From Closterium sp. Naga37s-1 (Eukaryota; Streptophyta; Zygnematophyceae; Desmidiales; Closteriaceae), in contig CANJKZ010000538.1 of NCBI GenBank assembly GCA_947471745.1, forward strand, positions 62,001 through 126,000: DNA of 64,000 nt. The letters are read 5' to 3'. This document shows, in pieces, positions 23,074-34,327 of this stretch. Both the position numbers and the translations under genes were made by a program. Numbering within the stretch: the stretch's first letter is position 1; each line of letters begins with the position of its first letter. Below the pieces are notes generated by a model. It ran no database searches and was not told the origin of the DNA. It saw only the letters and a program-made list of their open reading frames with translations.

Positions 23074-24446
23074 ATTGTTGCTACTACTGCCATTCCTCCT
23101 GCTGCAGTTCCTCCAGAGGGAGAAACTTCGACCTGTGATTGGCTCGTTGCGTCTCTCAAGCTCTGCGATTGGACCGCCCGATCCCTCGTGCCCTGCGATT
23201 GGCTGGCGGCGTCTCTCGAGCTCTGCGATTGGTCGGCGGCAGTGCGGCACGGCGCCTCAGAGTGTGAGCGAAGCATGCAGGAGAGGCGCTCCAGGCGCGA
23301 CCGCACTGCGTCCTGAGAGGGGTTGGGATTGGTTGGGGCGGGTTGGGGCGGGTTGGGGCGGGTTGGGAGGGGTTGAGATTGGTGGTTGGGAAGGGGGTCC
23401 TCAAGAGCATGCAGGAGAGTTGCTCTAAACGCGAGTGAAGTGGGAATATCTACAATGTTAAAGGAACGCAGCACAACGCAACGCAAAACGCATCGTTACA
23501 CAACGGATGAATGAAGAAAGCGGCTCACATAAATGGGCTGTTCCGACATAGCCCCTTCCGACGACGCATGATGCCTCTGCCTCTTCGCCTTCCGCCGCTC
23601 CCCGCCAAGCCCCTCCGCCTCGCTGCCTGCTTCCGCCGCACTGCTCCCGCGGGGAAAGGTGACGCGCGCAACACTTCCGTCCGCGCCGTTTCCGCGGAGG
23701 AAAGCCTCACGCGCGACGATGTCGTCCGCGCCGCTACTACCACGGACAGCCTCACGTGCAACAATTCCGTCCGCATCGCTTCCGCTGACAGCCTCCCGCG
23801 CAACTATGCCGTCGGCGCCGCTACGACCACGGACTGACTCGCGCGCAACTGTCGCCGACGGAACAGCGGCGCGCCGATTTAAAATTTCGCCCGCCGCGCT
23901 GCCCCCATGATGCGCCGCCGCTCCGCCCCGCCGCTCCGTCCCCCAACGCCTCCTCGCATTCTCCGTGTCCGCTTCGCCCGGCCCCTGCCGATCCACGCGC
24001 AAACCTGCGCGGGACTCGCTAATCGTCCTTCCGACAAATGTGTGTGAATTCTCAAAACCCTGATTTCTCTGAGAATCTTTCACCGCGTTTGAAGGAGTAA
24101 TCGCTGCGTCTAACGGAGCAACCGTCACGCGAGCCCAAAAAAACTCCTCGCCGCAAGTCGAAGCGCGTGTTGCGGCGCTTCGACAGGAGAGACGAATGTT
24201 ACAACCTGCACTGCGATCTAGGTCAGGAATTGTCCCGCCAGCGAAATGTGTTTCCGAAACAGCGAAATGCGTGGACTTTACGGGTATCGCTTGACGATCT
24301 GAGGGGTCAACAGTGGAAGCAGTAGCAGCAGGAGGATGTGGTGTGATGATGGATCGAAGTCTACAGACTGTATCGAAGCAGCTCTGTAACGCGGACCAGT
24401 CTTCCGGGTGAACGTAGTTCGGATAACTCGAAATATCCAGCGCCAT
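14259..24446 (-). CDS. Large PAS-containing hybrid histidine kinase with C-terminal receiver
   Basis: Eight exons join in phase: 24446-23529, 23312-21750, 21184-20915, 20235-20064, 19009-18771, 18552-18443, 18095-15167 and 14648-14259, giving about 2196 residues. In order: a PAS-like N-terminus, a repeat-rich linker with a polyglycine run, a short coiled coil, a PAS domain ([13 protein letters not shown]), and HisKA with the phospho-acceptor His in [12 protein letters not shown]. The ATPase domain follows (N box [12 protein letters not shown]1 DTGIGM, G2 FGGTGLGLA), then a Pro/Ala-rich linker and a receiver (LVAEDN, then D at the first codon of the last exon in [10 protein letters not shown], and Lys in FITKPLK). 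All catalytic motifs are present. No membrane segment is obvious, so a soluble sensor is inferred; the ligand is unknown. Confidence 0.86.
14815..15125 (-). repeat. Two extra copies of the receiver-exon donor end
   Basis: The end of exon 7 ([12 protein letters not shown]...YDLVLM plus GTGAGT) is repeated at about 15130-14990 and 14950-14825, inside the last intron. Both copies keep a good donor site. Confidence 0.85.
15290..15690 (-). repeat. In-frame triplication of the receiver beta-1 segment
   Basis: A unit of about 168 bp (56 codons) containing [19 protein letters not shown] and a charged Gln/Lys/Glu tail is present three times in the coding exon. The unit length is divisible by three, so the frame is kept; only the last copy continues into a complete receiver fold. 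Confidence 0.88.
16715..16870 (-). repeat. 15-bp coding minisatellite (LPATS repeats)
   Basis: About eight to ten copies of a 15-bp unit encode Leu-Pro-Ala-Thr-Ser in the Pro-rich linker between the ATPase and receiver domains. Confidence 0.9.
17370..17545 (-). repeat. 9-bp coding repeat (Gln-Gln-Gly)
   Basis: GCAGGGGCA-type units encode repeated QQG in an insertion between the N box and G1 box of the ATPase domain. Confidence 0.85.
18185..18245 (-). repeat. Partial copy of HK exon 7 acceptor side
   Basis: It repeats the first codons of exon 7 (SVAVHVTRL) and the preceding sequence with a few changes, in the intron upstream of the real acceptor at 18095. Confidence 0.75.
19085..19370 (-). 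repeat. Two extra copies of the HisKA second-helix exon start
   Basis: [10 protein letters not shown]...[17 protein letters not shown] recurs at about 19195-19085 and 19360-19255, each with its own AG acceptor. The continuous exon is at 19009-18771. Confidence 0.88.
19510..20005 (-). repeat. Four extra copies of the H-box exon donor end
   Basis: Four copies of the sequence coding [11 protein letters not shown] plus the donor lie downstream of the complete exon (20235-20064). They are near 19590-19520, 19745-19675, 19870-19815 and 20000-19930. Spacers differ in length. Confidence 0.88.
20305..20710 (-). repeat. Three extra copies of the H-box exon acceptor side
   Basis: The start of exon 4 ([20 protein letters not shown]) recurs at about 20375-20310, 20545-20465 and 20705-20640, each preceded by an AG acceptor. 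The exon at 20235 is the only one that reads through. Confidence 0.88.
20740..20860 (-). repeat. Extra copy of the PAS exon donor end
   Basis: The sequence coding [19 protein letters not shown] and ending in LVRVK plus GTAAGG repeats the end of the PAS exon (20915). Confidence 0.88.
21185..21485 (-). repeat. 54-bp repeat of an acceptor with EcoRI-core palindrome, about 5 copies
   Basis: Each unit carries the polypyrimidine tract, the AATCAG acceptor and the palindrome TTTTTGAGAATTCTCAAAAA. The exon-proximal unit provides the acceptor of the PAS exon at 21184. Confidence 0.92.
21500..21700. repeat. Direct duplication around a TTTTGAG-AATT-CTCAAAA palindrome
   Basis: A block containing GAGGAAGAAGCAGCACGGTG and GAGAGCTCAAAGAG occurs at about 21508 and again at about 21629. 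The perfect palindrome at about 21594-21613 lies exactly between the two. Confidence 0.85.
21970..22380 (-). repeat. (GGT)n polyglycine expansion and (GGTGAT)n tract in HK coding exon
   Basis: About 112 uninterrupted GGT codons (plus strand ACC) are followed by about 11 Asp-Gly codon pairs. The frame of the histidine kinase is open throughout, so it predicts an uninterrupted polyglycine stretch of over 100 residues. Confidence 0.92.
22379..22855 (-). repeat. 36-bp coding minisatellite ([12 protein letters not shown]), about 13 copies
   Basis: Nearly identical 36-bp units encode a 12-residue Arg/Gly/Ser/Asp repeat in frame with the kinase. The two outermost units on one side have AAA/Leu variants. 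Confidence 0.93.
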
Positions 24447-25876
24447 GGCTGTTCAGTTTCTCCTGGAGTCTAAACTGAAGCAAGCCGCCGTCGATAAAAA
24501 AATCGCTGTCACTGTCTGGAGGCTATATCATGCTTAGCTCCCGAAAATACATAACAAGAAGGTTACAGAAAAGCGCGGTCTCAGGAAGACGCAATGCGGA
24601 ACATATGCTGGCGTGGAGGACACGCCATTACCAGCAAAAATCATTGATATCAAGTACTGTAATGTCAGAGCCCTGTCTCTCACCTTTCTCTCGGTCTCTC
24701 TTCTCTCGCACCAAACGCGCTGACCTTTTTCTCATTGGGGTGGGGTCCATCAGACATGTACGCATCAGATTCTCAGATGGTTCCAGAGTGGTTCCAGAAC
24801 AAACTGCTGGAGGTTTGATTCACGCACCTTTGAAGCAAACGAAGGACCCTACACCCACTGCTGGGTGGCAGACTGTCGGTGATGATGATAGAGGAAGGCT
24901 GGGTCGAGCAAGAGACTCGAAATCTGAGAGCCACGAACTTTGCGTTGGTTGGGTTGGTTGGTTGGAGGATTTGTTCGTTGTTGTCTGAACTTGCGTGATT
25001 GAAGTTGAAGGTTGTTTGTGTGATGTGTGTGAGGTCTGCCGCTGGGTGGCGGCGAATGGCGATGACAGCACTGGAGTCTGGAAGGGAGGGAGGATCAGAT
25101 CAGAGCCCAGCCTTGCTTCCTTGCAGCGTGCTTCGGACGGATAGGGCAGCTGATGCGATGCGTGCATCTCTTGCGCTGCTATGCCATCCATCCACCTCTT
25201 TTGCAGGAAGAACGGTCGGTTCTTTTTTTTGGGCTGTTAGAGGGCGATGCCATCAAAGGAACTCTTTGAGATTCGACAATTATGATTGTATTGGTCCTTT
25301 CAGCTCTTCTCTGCGAGGTCGATGATTTGTCAAGCATACAAAAATTACTGTACAGTGCATGAGGTTTACGGGCATCTATGCAAGAGAAAGGTTAGCGACT
25401 GTACTGTTCCTGAGAATGATCGGACAGAATCTTGCTGAACCTGCACTGTTCTCGGAACGGCACAACTGTCCAACCATGCTGAGCTGACGCCTCGTCTCGT
25501 CTCGGCTCAGCGGCATCCCCGCCGCTGTACCGCTAGGGCCAATAAGAATTCGAGAATTGGGGCACAAGAAGGTCCACGTTGGCGAGCTGCTTGGGGTCCG
25601 AGCCAAGCCTGACGTCTAGAAGACCGTTAGTGTTGGCTTCGAGAAGTGATTGTCGTTAGGGTCAGAATCTAATCCCGGAAACACTGTAGCGGCTGTACAT
25701 AGCGCGTCGCGTGTCTTTTATCCACGCCAGGAGCTCGTCTTGCTCAACAGAATGTACTCGATGAAAATATTGCCACTACTAGTACACGGGGTTTGCTCGC
25801 ATTGATCACATAAAAATTACAGTTTTTGACATTCGATAATAACCCATAAGCCACCACTTCAGTACCGATATTTTAT
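24447..25876. other. Intergenic: HK promoter side and ABC1K8 3' flank
   Basis: No conserved coding sequence is recognised in about 1.4 kb. Short open frames here have no recognisable domain. Confidence 0.5.
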
Positions 25877-28800
25877 TTATGCAACACCCATAATAAGCTT
25901 CTCCTGCTCGTCCAACTTCTTCACTTGCATGAGGCCGACCAGCACACGCAGGCCAAAAACAGCACTGGCCACCAGGAGCAAAGTAGCAGGCGTTTTCCGG
26001 GCGGCAATGTGCATGGCTGAAGCAACATTCATCAAGGTGGCTGCTGCTATGGCCTGCAAGGGTGGAAAAAAAATTGGCATGAAGAGGGGAGGGGACTCAG
26101 GGAGTCAGTGATGTGACCGACAGACACAAAAAAATGAAGGGAGAGACAAAGGCCTTGAATGCATGGTTTGCATTTGTGGCCTGCACAGTGCAGGCAAGCA
26201 AAGGGTTCTTACACTGCCGATGGTGTTTTGCATGGTCGCCACTCTCTTGAACGCCCTCTCGTTCTCCAGTGTCCGCACTCTCAGCTTCAAGTCACCTTGC
26301 TCCTGCGGATCAGCAAGGAGGAGAGAGAGGAGCGAGCGAGGACGTGCATGGGTGTGCGTAGGTATGAATGTACCGGTATGCATGTGCAAATGTGTGTGAG
26401 TGGGTCTGTACTGTACAGTCCAGTGACCCTCACCACGCGACAGCAGCAAACGATCAAAAGTGCGTACATCTCATAAATTCCCAAACGACACCTACAGCAC
26501 AATGAGCGAAGGCTCAGTGCACCAATCAGAACCCGCAGCGTACCAGTCTCAAGATGACGTCAGCAAGCTTCTCCACGCGGCTGGGCTGCCTGAGAAGGTT
26601 CCGGAAGGCCTGAGTTTGGCGGTCCCACCGCTTCTTCAAGTCCTGCTCACCCAACACATTTGATAGTGGTGGAACAGATAAGAAAGCTGGTTTGAGGGAC
26701 ATGCCTGTGCAGCACAAGTCCTGCTCACCCGACACATTTGATAGTGGTGGAACGGAGAAGAAGTCTGATGCGGAAAACACGCATAACCATGACATCAATG
26801 TAGACAGTAAGCAGCCCGCTCTCACACATGGCATGGCATCAGCATGTAGGAAGACCGGCCCGGGAATGTTATGCTTTGAAGAAGAAGGAAAAAAATATGT
26901 GTGTGCCGGTATCGAGAGTGCAAGGGCAGGCTCACCTCCCGGAAGCGAAGGAGCTTTTGAGTCGATTCAGAAGTCACCTTGTTGCAATGGCACTTGACAC
27001 ATTTGAGAGTGCAAGGGCGGGCTCACCTTGAAGAAAAGCTCGGTGCCCACCTCCCGGAAGCGAAGGAGCTCCAGAGCATAGCTGGAGATGAGGGGCGAGA
27101 TGGGGGAGGGGGCAAGATGGGAGGAGGGGGAAGAGAGTGTGAGAGGGGTGAGTGGCAGAAGCGGAGAAGGCAGCAAAAAGGGAGAGAGCGGCAGAAAGGG
27201 GGGGGGTGGAGCAGCAGAAAAAAGGGGGAGGGCAGCAGAAAGGGAGGGCGCAGCAGATTGGGAAAGGAGCAGCAGAAAGGGAGAAGGTTGCAGAAGAAGG
27301 GAAGAGCGGGCGGGGGCGGGGGGGGGGAGGGAGGGGAGAAGGCGTTTTGGGGAAACAGCAGAAGGAACAAATAGCAGCAGAAGTGACGGGAGCAGCAGAA
27401 GGAGGGGGAGGGGAGAGGAGGGGGAGGGGGGGGGGGGAAGAGGGGTGTGAGCGGGCTTACGGCTTGGCAATCTCGGAGATGTCAAACTTGGCGTCCAGCC
27501 CCTTGCCAATGCCGTCCAGCACTGAGAAGGCGCGCACCACAAAGGTGAAGCTGCATGGGGAGAAGGTTGGATGGGAGGAGGGGGAGTTCGGGTTGAATAG
27601 AACAATAAGACGGGAAAGTAGAGCAAATGGTGAGCCCATACCACTGCCGTTCGGCACCACTATGTCCGATCACAAAGGAAACGGCAAATTAGGAGTGAGC
27701 GTGTGTGACGATCATGCCATGTGATTGCGTGCCATCTGCTGCTAAACCATGCTTTGCCACACAACAAACCCCGAGGTGAGGTGCTTACGTGGCTGGGAAT
27801 CGGAAGGGCTGGTCTGCTGCGATGGCCAAAAGGTCCTCTCCTGTTGGTGGGGCGTTAAGGGAGGAGGACAAGAGAGGGCGGCGCATGCATGAGAGTGGGG
27901 CACATGAGAGGGAGGAGCACGGCCAGAGACAAAGGAGAGGCTGGGAATCGGAAGGGCTGGTCTGCTGCGATGGCCAAAAGGTCCTCTCCTGTTGGCGGGA
28001 AATGAAGGGAGCGGGTGGGAGGGTCGAGCACATGAGAGGGCAGAGCGCAGCGAAAGACCAGAAGAGGAAAAAACTAGAAAGGCAGAAAGCCGCATTTTCC
28101 GCTTAGCCAGCGCCTCTTTGGTGATAGGAGCAGGCGGAGACACGCAAGCAAGCCCCACACTCACCAATAGCACTGAGGCGCATCTTCCGCTTAGCCAGGG
28201 CCTCCTCCTTAGTCATGGGCGCACTCGCCTTGGCCTCTTTGCATGAACCACACACCACCACCACGGACATCAGCACAGCAAGTCCCACTCACCGATAGCA
28301 GAGAGTCGCATCTTCCTCTTAGCCAGGGCTTCTTCCTTGGTCATGGGCGCGCTGGCCTTGGCCTCCGCCTGCTGCTGCGCTAAACGCTCCTCAAACGAGT
28401 TGAGGAAGAACTGCGCCGTGCGGCGCACAGCGGTACGGTCCCCAGTGGGCACGAGCACGCCCATCTGCACCATGGCGTCCAACACCTTGTCTGGGTCCTT
28501 CTCATATACGCCGTAGAATGCTTCTACCAACCCCTCCCGGATGTCAGAGGGGATGCTGCAAGAAAAAACAGGGCAGTGGGGAGGGGAGGGAGAGGGAGAG
28601 GGAGAGGGAGAGGAAGAGGGTCAGGTTAGAGTCTGTAATCGGCAACATCAGGTGTTCAGAGCAGTCTGGTTGGGAGGGAGGGAGGGAGGGAGGGCGAGTA
28701 CGGTCGCCAGTGGGCACGAGCACGCCCATCTACACCATGGCGTCCAACACCTTGTCTGGGTCCTTCTCATACACCCCGTAGAATGCTTCGACTAGCCCCT

Positions 28801-31800
28801 CCCGGATGTCCGACGGGATGCTGCACAGGGAGAACACGGCACAGAGAAGGACAGGGAGAGGAGAGGGTGAGGGTGGGTGGAATCCGCAATCAGCACCATC
28901 AGGTTCAGAGCGGTCTAGTTGGATGGGTAGGGCGCACAGCGGTACGGTCCCCAGTGGGCACGAGCACGCCCATCTGCACCATGGCGTCCAGCACCTTGTC
29001 TGGGTCCTTCTCATACACCCCGTAGAATGCTTCTACCAACCCTTCACGGATGTTGGAGGGGATGCTGCAGGTGGGGTTTGGCACGGTGGAAGGAGAGCAG
29101 GAGAAAAGAGGGCGTTGAGTGGCAAGAGAATGAGTGGCGTCCAGCACCTTGTCAGGTCAGGGTCCTTCTCATACACCCCTCACGAATGTCGGATGGGATG
29201 CTGCAGGTGGGGTGCAGGGGCCAAGAAGTGGCAGGAGAGTGAGTGGCGTCCAAAACCTTGTCAGGTCGGGGTCCTTCTCATACACCCCGTAAAACGCCTC
29301 CACCAACCCTTCACGAATGTCAGATGGGATGCTGCAGGTGGGGTGCAGAGGGGGAGAAGAGTGTGGCAGGAGAGCGAGTGGTAGATAGCAGACCCTTCCC
29401 ATAGAAACCGTAAAAGCCTTCCAGATGTCGGACAGGGATGCTGAATGGGCGTCGTAGAGAAGAGAGACCGGGACCCACCAGCCAGCGAAGAAAAATAACA
29501 AATGAGAAGGGAAAGTGGAACAAACAGGATGCATATGTGAACTGAGAACCCAATTGATCAAGGGAAGTCAACTGGATTGAGGCAAATTGGTAGTGGTTAC
29601 TAGTTAGAGAAGCTTACCTTCCCATCGTGCATGAGTTCTGAGGCGCCTCAAACCTCGTCTCATTATTTAGGCGCCGCAAAACTCAACTGGATCGAAATAA
29701 ACTGGTAAATGAATTAGAGAGCTGGTTAGAGAAGCTTACGTTCCCATCATGCCGAAATCGTAGAAGATGCTGTGGCAGGGTCAACAGTGGTGGGCGATGG
29801 GGCCATGACCGACAGACAGAGTGATGCACGTGAGGGTGAGATAGCCAACAGCAGCAACATTGGCAGCAGCAGCATTGACGGTGGCAGAGGTCGCAGGAGC
29901 CGGACAGAGGACCAAGTGAGGCAAAGAGATAACAACAAGGGGCAGAGGGAAGACACACAAGAGAGGAAAACGGAAACACAAAGTGAGAAGGAAAAAAAAC
30001 AATATTGAAGCATAGCTGAAAGCAAAGCAGCGTGCTGTGAGTGAGGTGGTGGGTGGGTGCATGTGCTGTGGTCAATGTGTGATAGATATGGCTGTGTGTT
30101 CCCAGAGTTGGCTGTGCGTGATTGCATGTGCAAAGGGGTGCATGTGTTTCTATGGCAGCATGGGTGAATGGTGTGCATGGGTGCATGGGTGCATTGGTGC
30201 AAGGTTCATGAGTGCATGGATGCATGAGCGCATTGATGCACGGGTGTATGGGTGCATGACTCACAGCCGGCCGCCATTGACATCATCAACTGCAATGTTG
30301 CCAGGATGCTGCACAGATGGACGTGCATGCATGCCAACACACACATACAGTCATAAGAAGGAGAAATGCACATGAGTAAGCATGCTTGGCAGCATGGGTG
30401 CACGGAATTTCAGCTCTGGAGAGACAGCGAGGCACACACCACCGCAACTCATCATTCAGGATCAATGAAGTATCAGCAGTGGCATTGTAAAGCGGTGACG
30501 TTTCGACGCATCAACAACCATCCAATCACCATCACCGAACAGACACTTCCTCCATCCACGTGGAAATGGGCGAGTCGTGCGGCGGTTTCTGAGGCGCCTC
30601 AAGAATCATCAGCATCATCAGCATCACCAGCATCACCATCACCACCATCACCAGCATCAGCATCACCAGCATCACCATCGGACACGCACCGGGTCGGCAT
30701 GGAAGAATCCGTGGCTGAGGATCTGCTCCAGGTACGACTCCACACAGTAGCGAGCCAGCCTGTAACGAGGACAAGTGGATGCGAGGAAAGGGGAGGCGGA
30801 GAAGCATGCAAAGACAGACGGTGACTGGCATGACATCGATGATGGGTGCAGTGGGGATAGATGATGGGTGCCTGCCAGCATTATGCGATGATGATGGGTG
30901 TGGCGGAGGTAGATGACGGGTGGATCCTGCCTGAATCATGAAGTTAGCTTATTATAACTCTCACAATCGATGGCTGGGGGCGCCAGCAGCACACATGCAT
31001 GTGCACGTGCGTGTGCCCGTGCGTGTGCCACCTACAGCCAACCCGTACCTCTTCCTGTCGACCTGCAGCTTATCCAGAGCATCGATCCTGTTGATCTTGA
31101 TGCCGGGCGTGTATTCCACTACCAGCATCTGCACCCGTGCGTAGAGCACCCCGTCCCAACCCCACTGCCCCCACCGCCCCCAACTCCCCCCACCTCCAAG
31201 CCCCACTCCCACTCTTCAACACCTCTCGCACCTCTTCCGGTCGACCTGCAGCTTGTCCAGCGCGTCAATGCGGTTGATCTTGATGCCGGGCGTATACTCC
31301 ATCACCAGCATCTGCGAGGTCGTGTACTGCCAGTATATCTTGCCCCTCGCTCTTCAACCCCACTCGTCCCAACCCAACCAACCAAACCGTCCCGTACCCA
31401 GTGCCCACCTCTTCCTGTCGACCTGCAGCTTATCCAGAGCGTCGATCCTGTTGATCTTAATCCCAGGCGTGTACTCCATCACCAGCATCTGCGACGTCGT
31501 GTACTGCCAGTATATCGTGGGCACCTTCACATAGTCCATGTCCTTGAAGTTCTCGCGGAACCGGTCCGCGTTCTTTCCTTCCTTCATGTAGTCGATTTCC
31601 TGTGGGTGGAATGCGGGTGGGGCAGGGGAGGGGAACACATGTTGCCACGCCACCACTGCCAGTATATCGTGGGCACCTTCACATAGTCCATATCCTTGAA
31701 GTTCTCGCGGAACCTGTCAGCATTCTTCCCTTCCTTCATGTAGTCGATTTCCTGGGAGTGAAACGAGAGTTGAAGCAAGGCAGAAGAGAGGAAGAGAGGG

Positions 31801-34327
31801 TCGGTGAGTCTGTGGTACTGCCAGTGTATCGTGGGCACCTTCACATAGTCCATATCCTTGAAGCTCTCGCGGAACCGGTCCGCGTTCTTGCCCTCCTTCA
31901 TGTAGTCGATCTCCTGTGGTCGGGCCATGGCAGGGTGGGTGGGCAGGGTAAGGCAGGGTCTGGCGTGTTTCCAAAACAGCCAAGGTACATTTGGTACCCA
32001 GGGCACCTTCACCACCCTCAGGCACCTAGGCACACGTGGTGTAGACAGCAACACGCCCACTCCCCCTTATCGCCATTAGCTTTTGTCCAACACTTCACCT
32101 CAATCACATACCACCACAATCACACGCCACCATACGCACACCCACCTCGTAAAGCACCGACGCGCACTCGTCGTAAATCGCCACCCAGTCGCGCTTGGCC
32201 CCGTCCGACTTCGGGTCAATCTTCTGCAGATTCACGGCGAGCACGCGCAGGTTCTTGAGGTCGATGTCAAACAGGTCCTTGAGCCCCGGCCGCTGCACCT
32301 TCACCACCACCTCCCTGCCCTGCAGCCGCGCGCGGTGCACCTGCCCCAGGCTCGCAGCCGCGATGGGGTCGCGGTCGAACCGCTCAAACACCTCGTAGAT
32401 GGGCTTTCCTAGCTCCGACTCCACGATCGCTAGGGCTGTGTCGGATTCGAACGGAGGCACTTGGTCCTGCGGGAGGGAAGAGGTGACCGAGGGGACGACA
32501 GAGCGGGGAGGGGGAGAGTGGGGTGTATGTTGGGTGGACTCAAAATGCGATGGGGTCGCGGTCGAAGCGCTCAAACACCTCGTAGATGGGCTTGCCTAGC
32601 TCCGACTCCACGATCCCTCACCTGAAGCTCTGAGAGTTCCGCGATGTATTCCTGAGCCAGTAAATCCGAGCGCGTGGAGAACTGCTGGCCGATCTTGATA
32701 AACGTGGGGCCCAGCCGCAGGACCAAGCAACCTCGCGAGAGAGTGAACCCACACCCTACGGAACGCGCGTCCCCAACCTCTCTCATCTCACCTGAAGCTC
32801 TGAGAGTTCCGCGATGTATTCCTGCGCCAGTAGATCCGAGCGCGTGGAGAACTGCTGGCCGATCTTGATGAACGTGGGGCCCAGCCGCAGCAACCCCTCC
32901 TTGAGCCACCGCGCGAGCTCCCGCCGCCGCTCGCCCTTCTTCGCGTCCGTGACTCCGCCGCGGTACATCCACGGCCGGTTGATCAGCCACGCCTGGGAAG
33001 GGCGAGAGGAAAACGCGGGGGAGAAGGGGCGCAGAGAAGTGGAAAACGGAAAAAACAAAGTTAACTGAGATTGCGCTCGCCCTTCTTCGCGTCCGTCATT
33101 TCCCCGCAGGACATCCGGGCGGTTGATCAGCTACGCCTGGGACGATAACGGGGTGAGAAACATGTTATGGACTGCTGATCTTCGTGTGTTTGTCGTTGGT
33201 GTACCCTGATAGCCGTATAAACCATCGGATGGTCGACAAAGTCTTCGTGCATGCTTGTTCTTGCTATACTTCCGTGCTGTGAACACACACTTTCAGTAGA
33301 ATCATATGAATGTGCCATTGTGCTTTTCCCCTGACCCACCCTCGAACACTACAACGTATCACACAACTGATAGCCCTTTATAACGCGTACCTTAACGAGG
33401 AAGACAATAACGAAGCTCCAGATCTCAAAGGTGCGCTGAATGACGGAGTACGTCTTGAAGTGATTCCATCGCCCGCCTGGCGTCACGGACACCTGTCAGC
33501 CACGTCAACAATGCCACGTCAGAAAGACTCCAAGGCGTAAAAAAAAAAAAAAAAAATCACTAATCGACCCCGCTGTGGCTTCGAAGACTAGAAGCTACAC
33601 ATGAAACGAGACCAGTGGGGTCACATGATGCTACGGACGCCATGCTACGAAGATAAGGAAATCATCACCTCACACACGAGCATCTTGTAACAGCGAGACG
33701 TTAATAACGAGGACGAACCTGCACATTGCTAGCCCGAGCCTTCTCGAACCATGGCCGATCCTCCACAGTAAGCTCCTCCACACCTTTCGACCCTTCGCCG
33801 ATCTTCTCCTCCACAGCGGCAGCAGCTTTTGCGGCTCCGTTTGCCGCTCCGTTCGCTGCGCCGTTCTTAACGACCTCGTCAGCGAGAACCATTTTCACCG
33901 CGCTTCCTTTGCTGGTAGCGATAACCGTCGCTCCGACGACCTTCGCTTCTGATCCGTTTGACGATCGTCCCGAAGCGCTGTAAAGCGCGCGACCGCCTTC
34001 CTCTTCCTCCGGGGTCCATGGAGAGGAATTATCGCCTTGTCTGACGCTTCCGTTAGGAGGTGCTTCGATAACAGCGTTAACGCGAAGCGCAGACGAGGAG
34101 CGTACACGGTTAAGGGAAGACCTCGCTGGGAGAAGCAATCGCCCGGCTGGCGTACTAAGTTTTCCAAGAAACGGACTCTTTTGAACGACGAGCGTATTGC
34201 GATTCTGGCCATCTCGACGCGAGGAAGAAATGTCGGTTGGGGTGCTGCTCGCTGCTCTCACGGAGGAGAGCCCTGAGCGAAGGGCTTGGCTGGTGGAAGC
34301 AGCCATTGGAGCTCGAAGTCCGCACAC
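25877..34327 (-). CDS. ABC1K8: Plastid ABC1-family atypical kinase, ABC1K8/OSA1-like
   Basis: Fifteen exons join in phase: 34327-33719, 33492-33391, 32992-32792, 32466-32146, 31599-31409, 30759-30690, 30308-30265, 29769-29740, 28555-28293, 27840-27789, 27550-27461, 27081-27027, 26642-26544, 26302-26213 and 26050-25877 (about 796 residues). The N-terminus looks like a transit peptide. The core has the family KxGQ motif in [14 protein letters not shown], the Ala-rich loop [30 protein letters not shown] and FYDFGMMG. The C-terminus has [19 protein letters not shown] and two likely membrane helices. Arabidopsis OSA1 is a chloroplast-envelope ABC1 protein linked to oxidative stress and lipid/iron balance. 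ATG 34306 is an alternative start. Confidence 0.9.
26695..27030 (-). repeat. Extra partial acceptor/donor copies near ABC1K8 exons 12-13
   Basis: The acceptor of exon 13 is repeated at about 26735-26700. The donor region of exon 12 is repeated at about 26960-26915. A TTTTGAG-TCGA-TTCAGAA near-palindrome (about 26955) sits between that copy and the real donor at 27027. Confidence 0.8.
27925..28225 (-). repeat. Extra copies of ABC1K8 exon 10 and the exon 9 donor end
   Basis: [14 protein letters not shown] is repeated at about 27990-27925. The end of exon 9 ([10 protein letters not shown]) recurs at about 28220-28165 and 28110-28090. Confidence 0.82.
28690..29345 (-). repeat. Extra copies of ABC1K8 exon 9 acceptor side
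   Basis: The segment coding [21 protein letters not shown], some with [14 protein letters not shown], recurs upstream of the complete exon (28555-28293). Copies are near 28820-28700, 29070-28930, 29200-29140 and 29335-29245, each with an AG acceptor. Later copies are more decayed. Confidence 0.88.
29580..29760 (-). repeat. Duplicated donor of the 30-bp DFG exon around a GAGGCGCCTC palindrome
   Basis: The donor region TTAGAGAAGCTTACNTTCCC is present at about 29605-29628 and 29726-29747 with similar flanks. CTGAGGCGCCTCAAA lies between them at about 29639. Confidence 0.82.
31040..31335 (-). repeat. Two extra copies of the ABC1K8 exon 5 donor half
   Basis: The stretch coding [19 protein letters not shown] and LQVDRKR recurs at about 31135-31048 and 31320-31228, downstream of the complete exon 31599-31409. 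The donor is kept. Confidence 0.88.
31635..31925 (-). repeat. Two extra copies of the ABC1K8 exon 5 acceptor half
   Basis: [16 protein letters not shown] and [10 protein letters not shown] recur at about 31755-31655 and 31915-31825, each with a CAG acceptor. Only the exon starting 31599 continues in frame. Confidence 0.88.
32535..32735 (-). repeat. Extra copies of ABC1K8 exon 4 (VFERFDRD) and exon 3 ([10 protein letters not shown]) segments
   Basis: About 32605-32545 repeats part of exon 4. About 32735-32615 repeats the donor half of exon 3, including [19 protein letters not shown]. Both lie in intron 3. Confidence 0.85.

Noticed and set aside
27088..27450. Arg/Gly/Glu-rich plus-strand frames
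   Set aside because: Purine-rich intron sequence of ABC1K8; antisense to a phase-consistent exon set.
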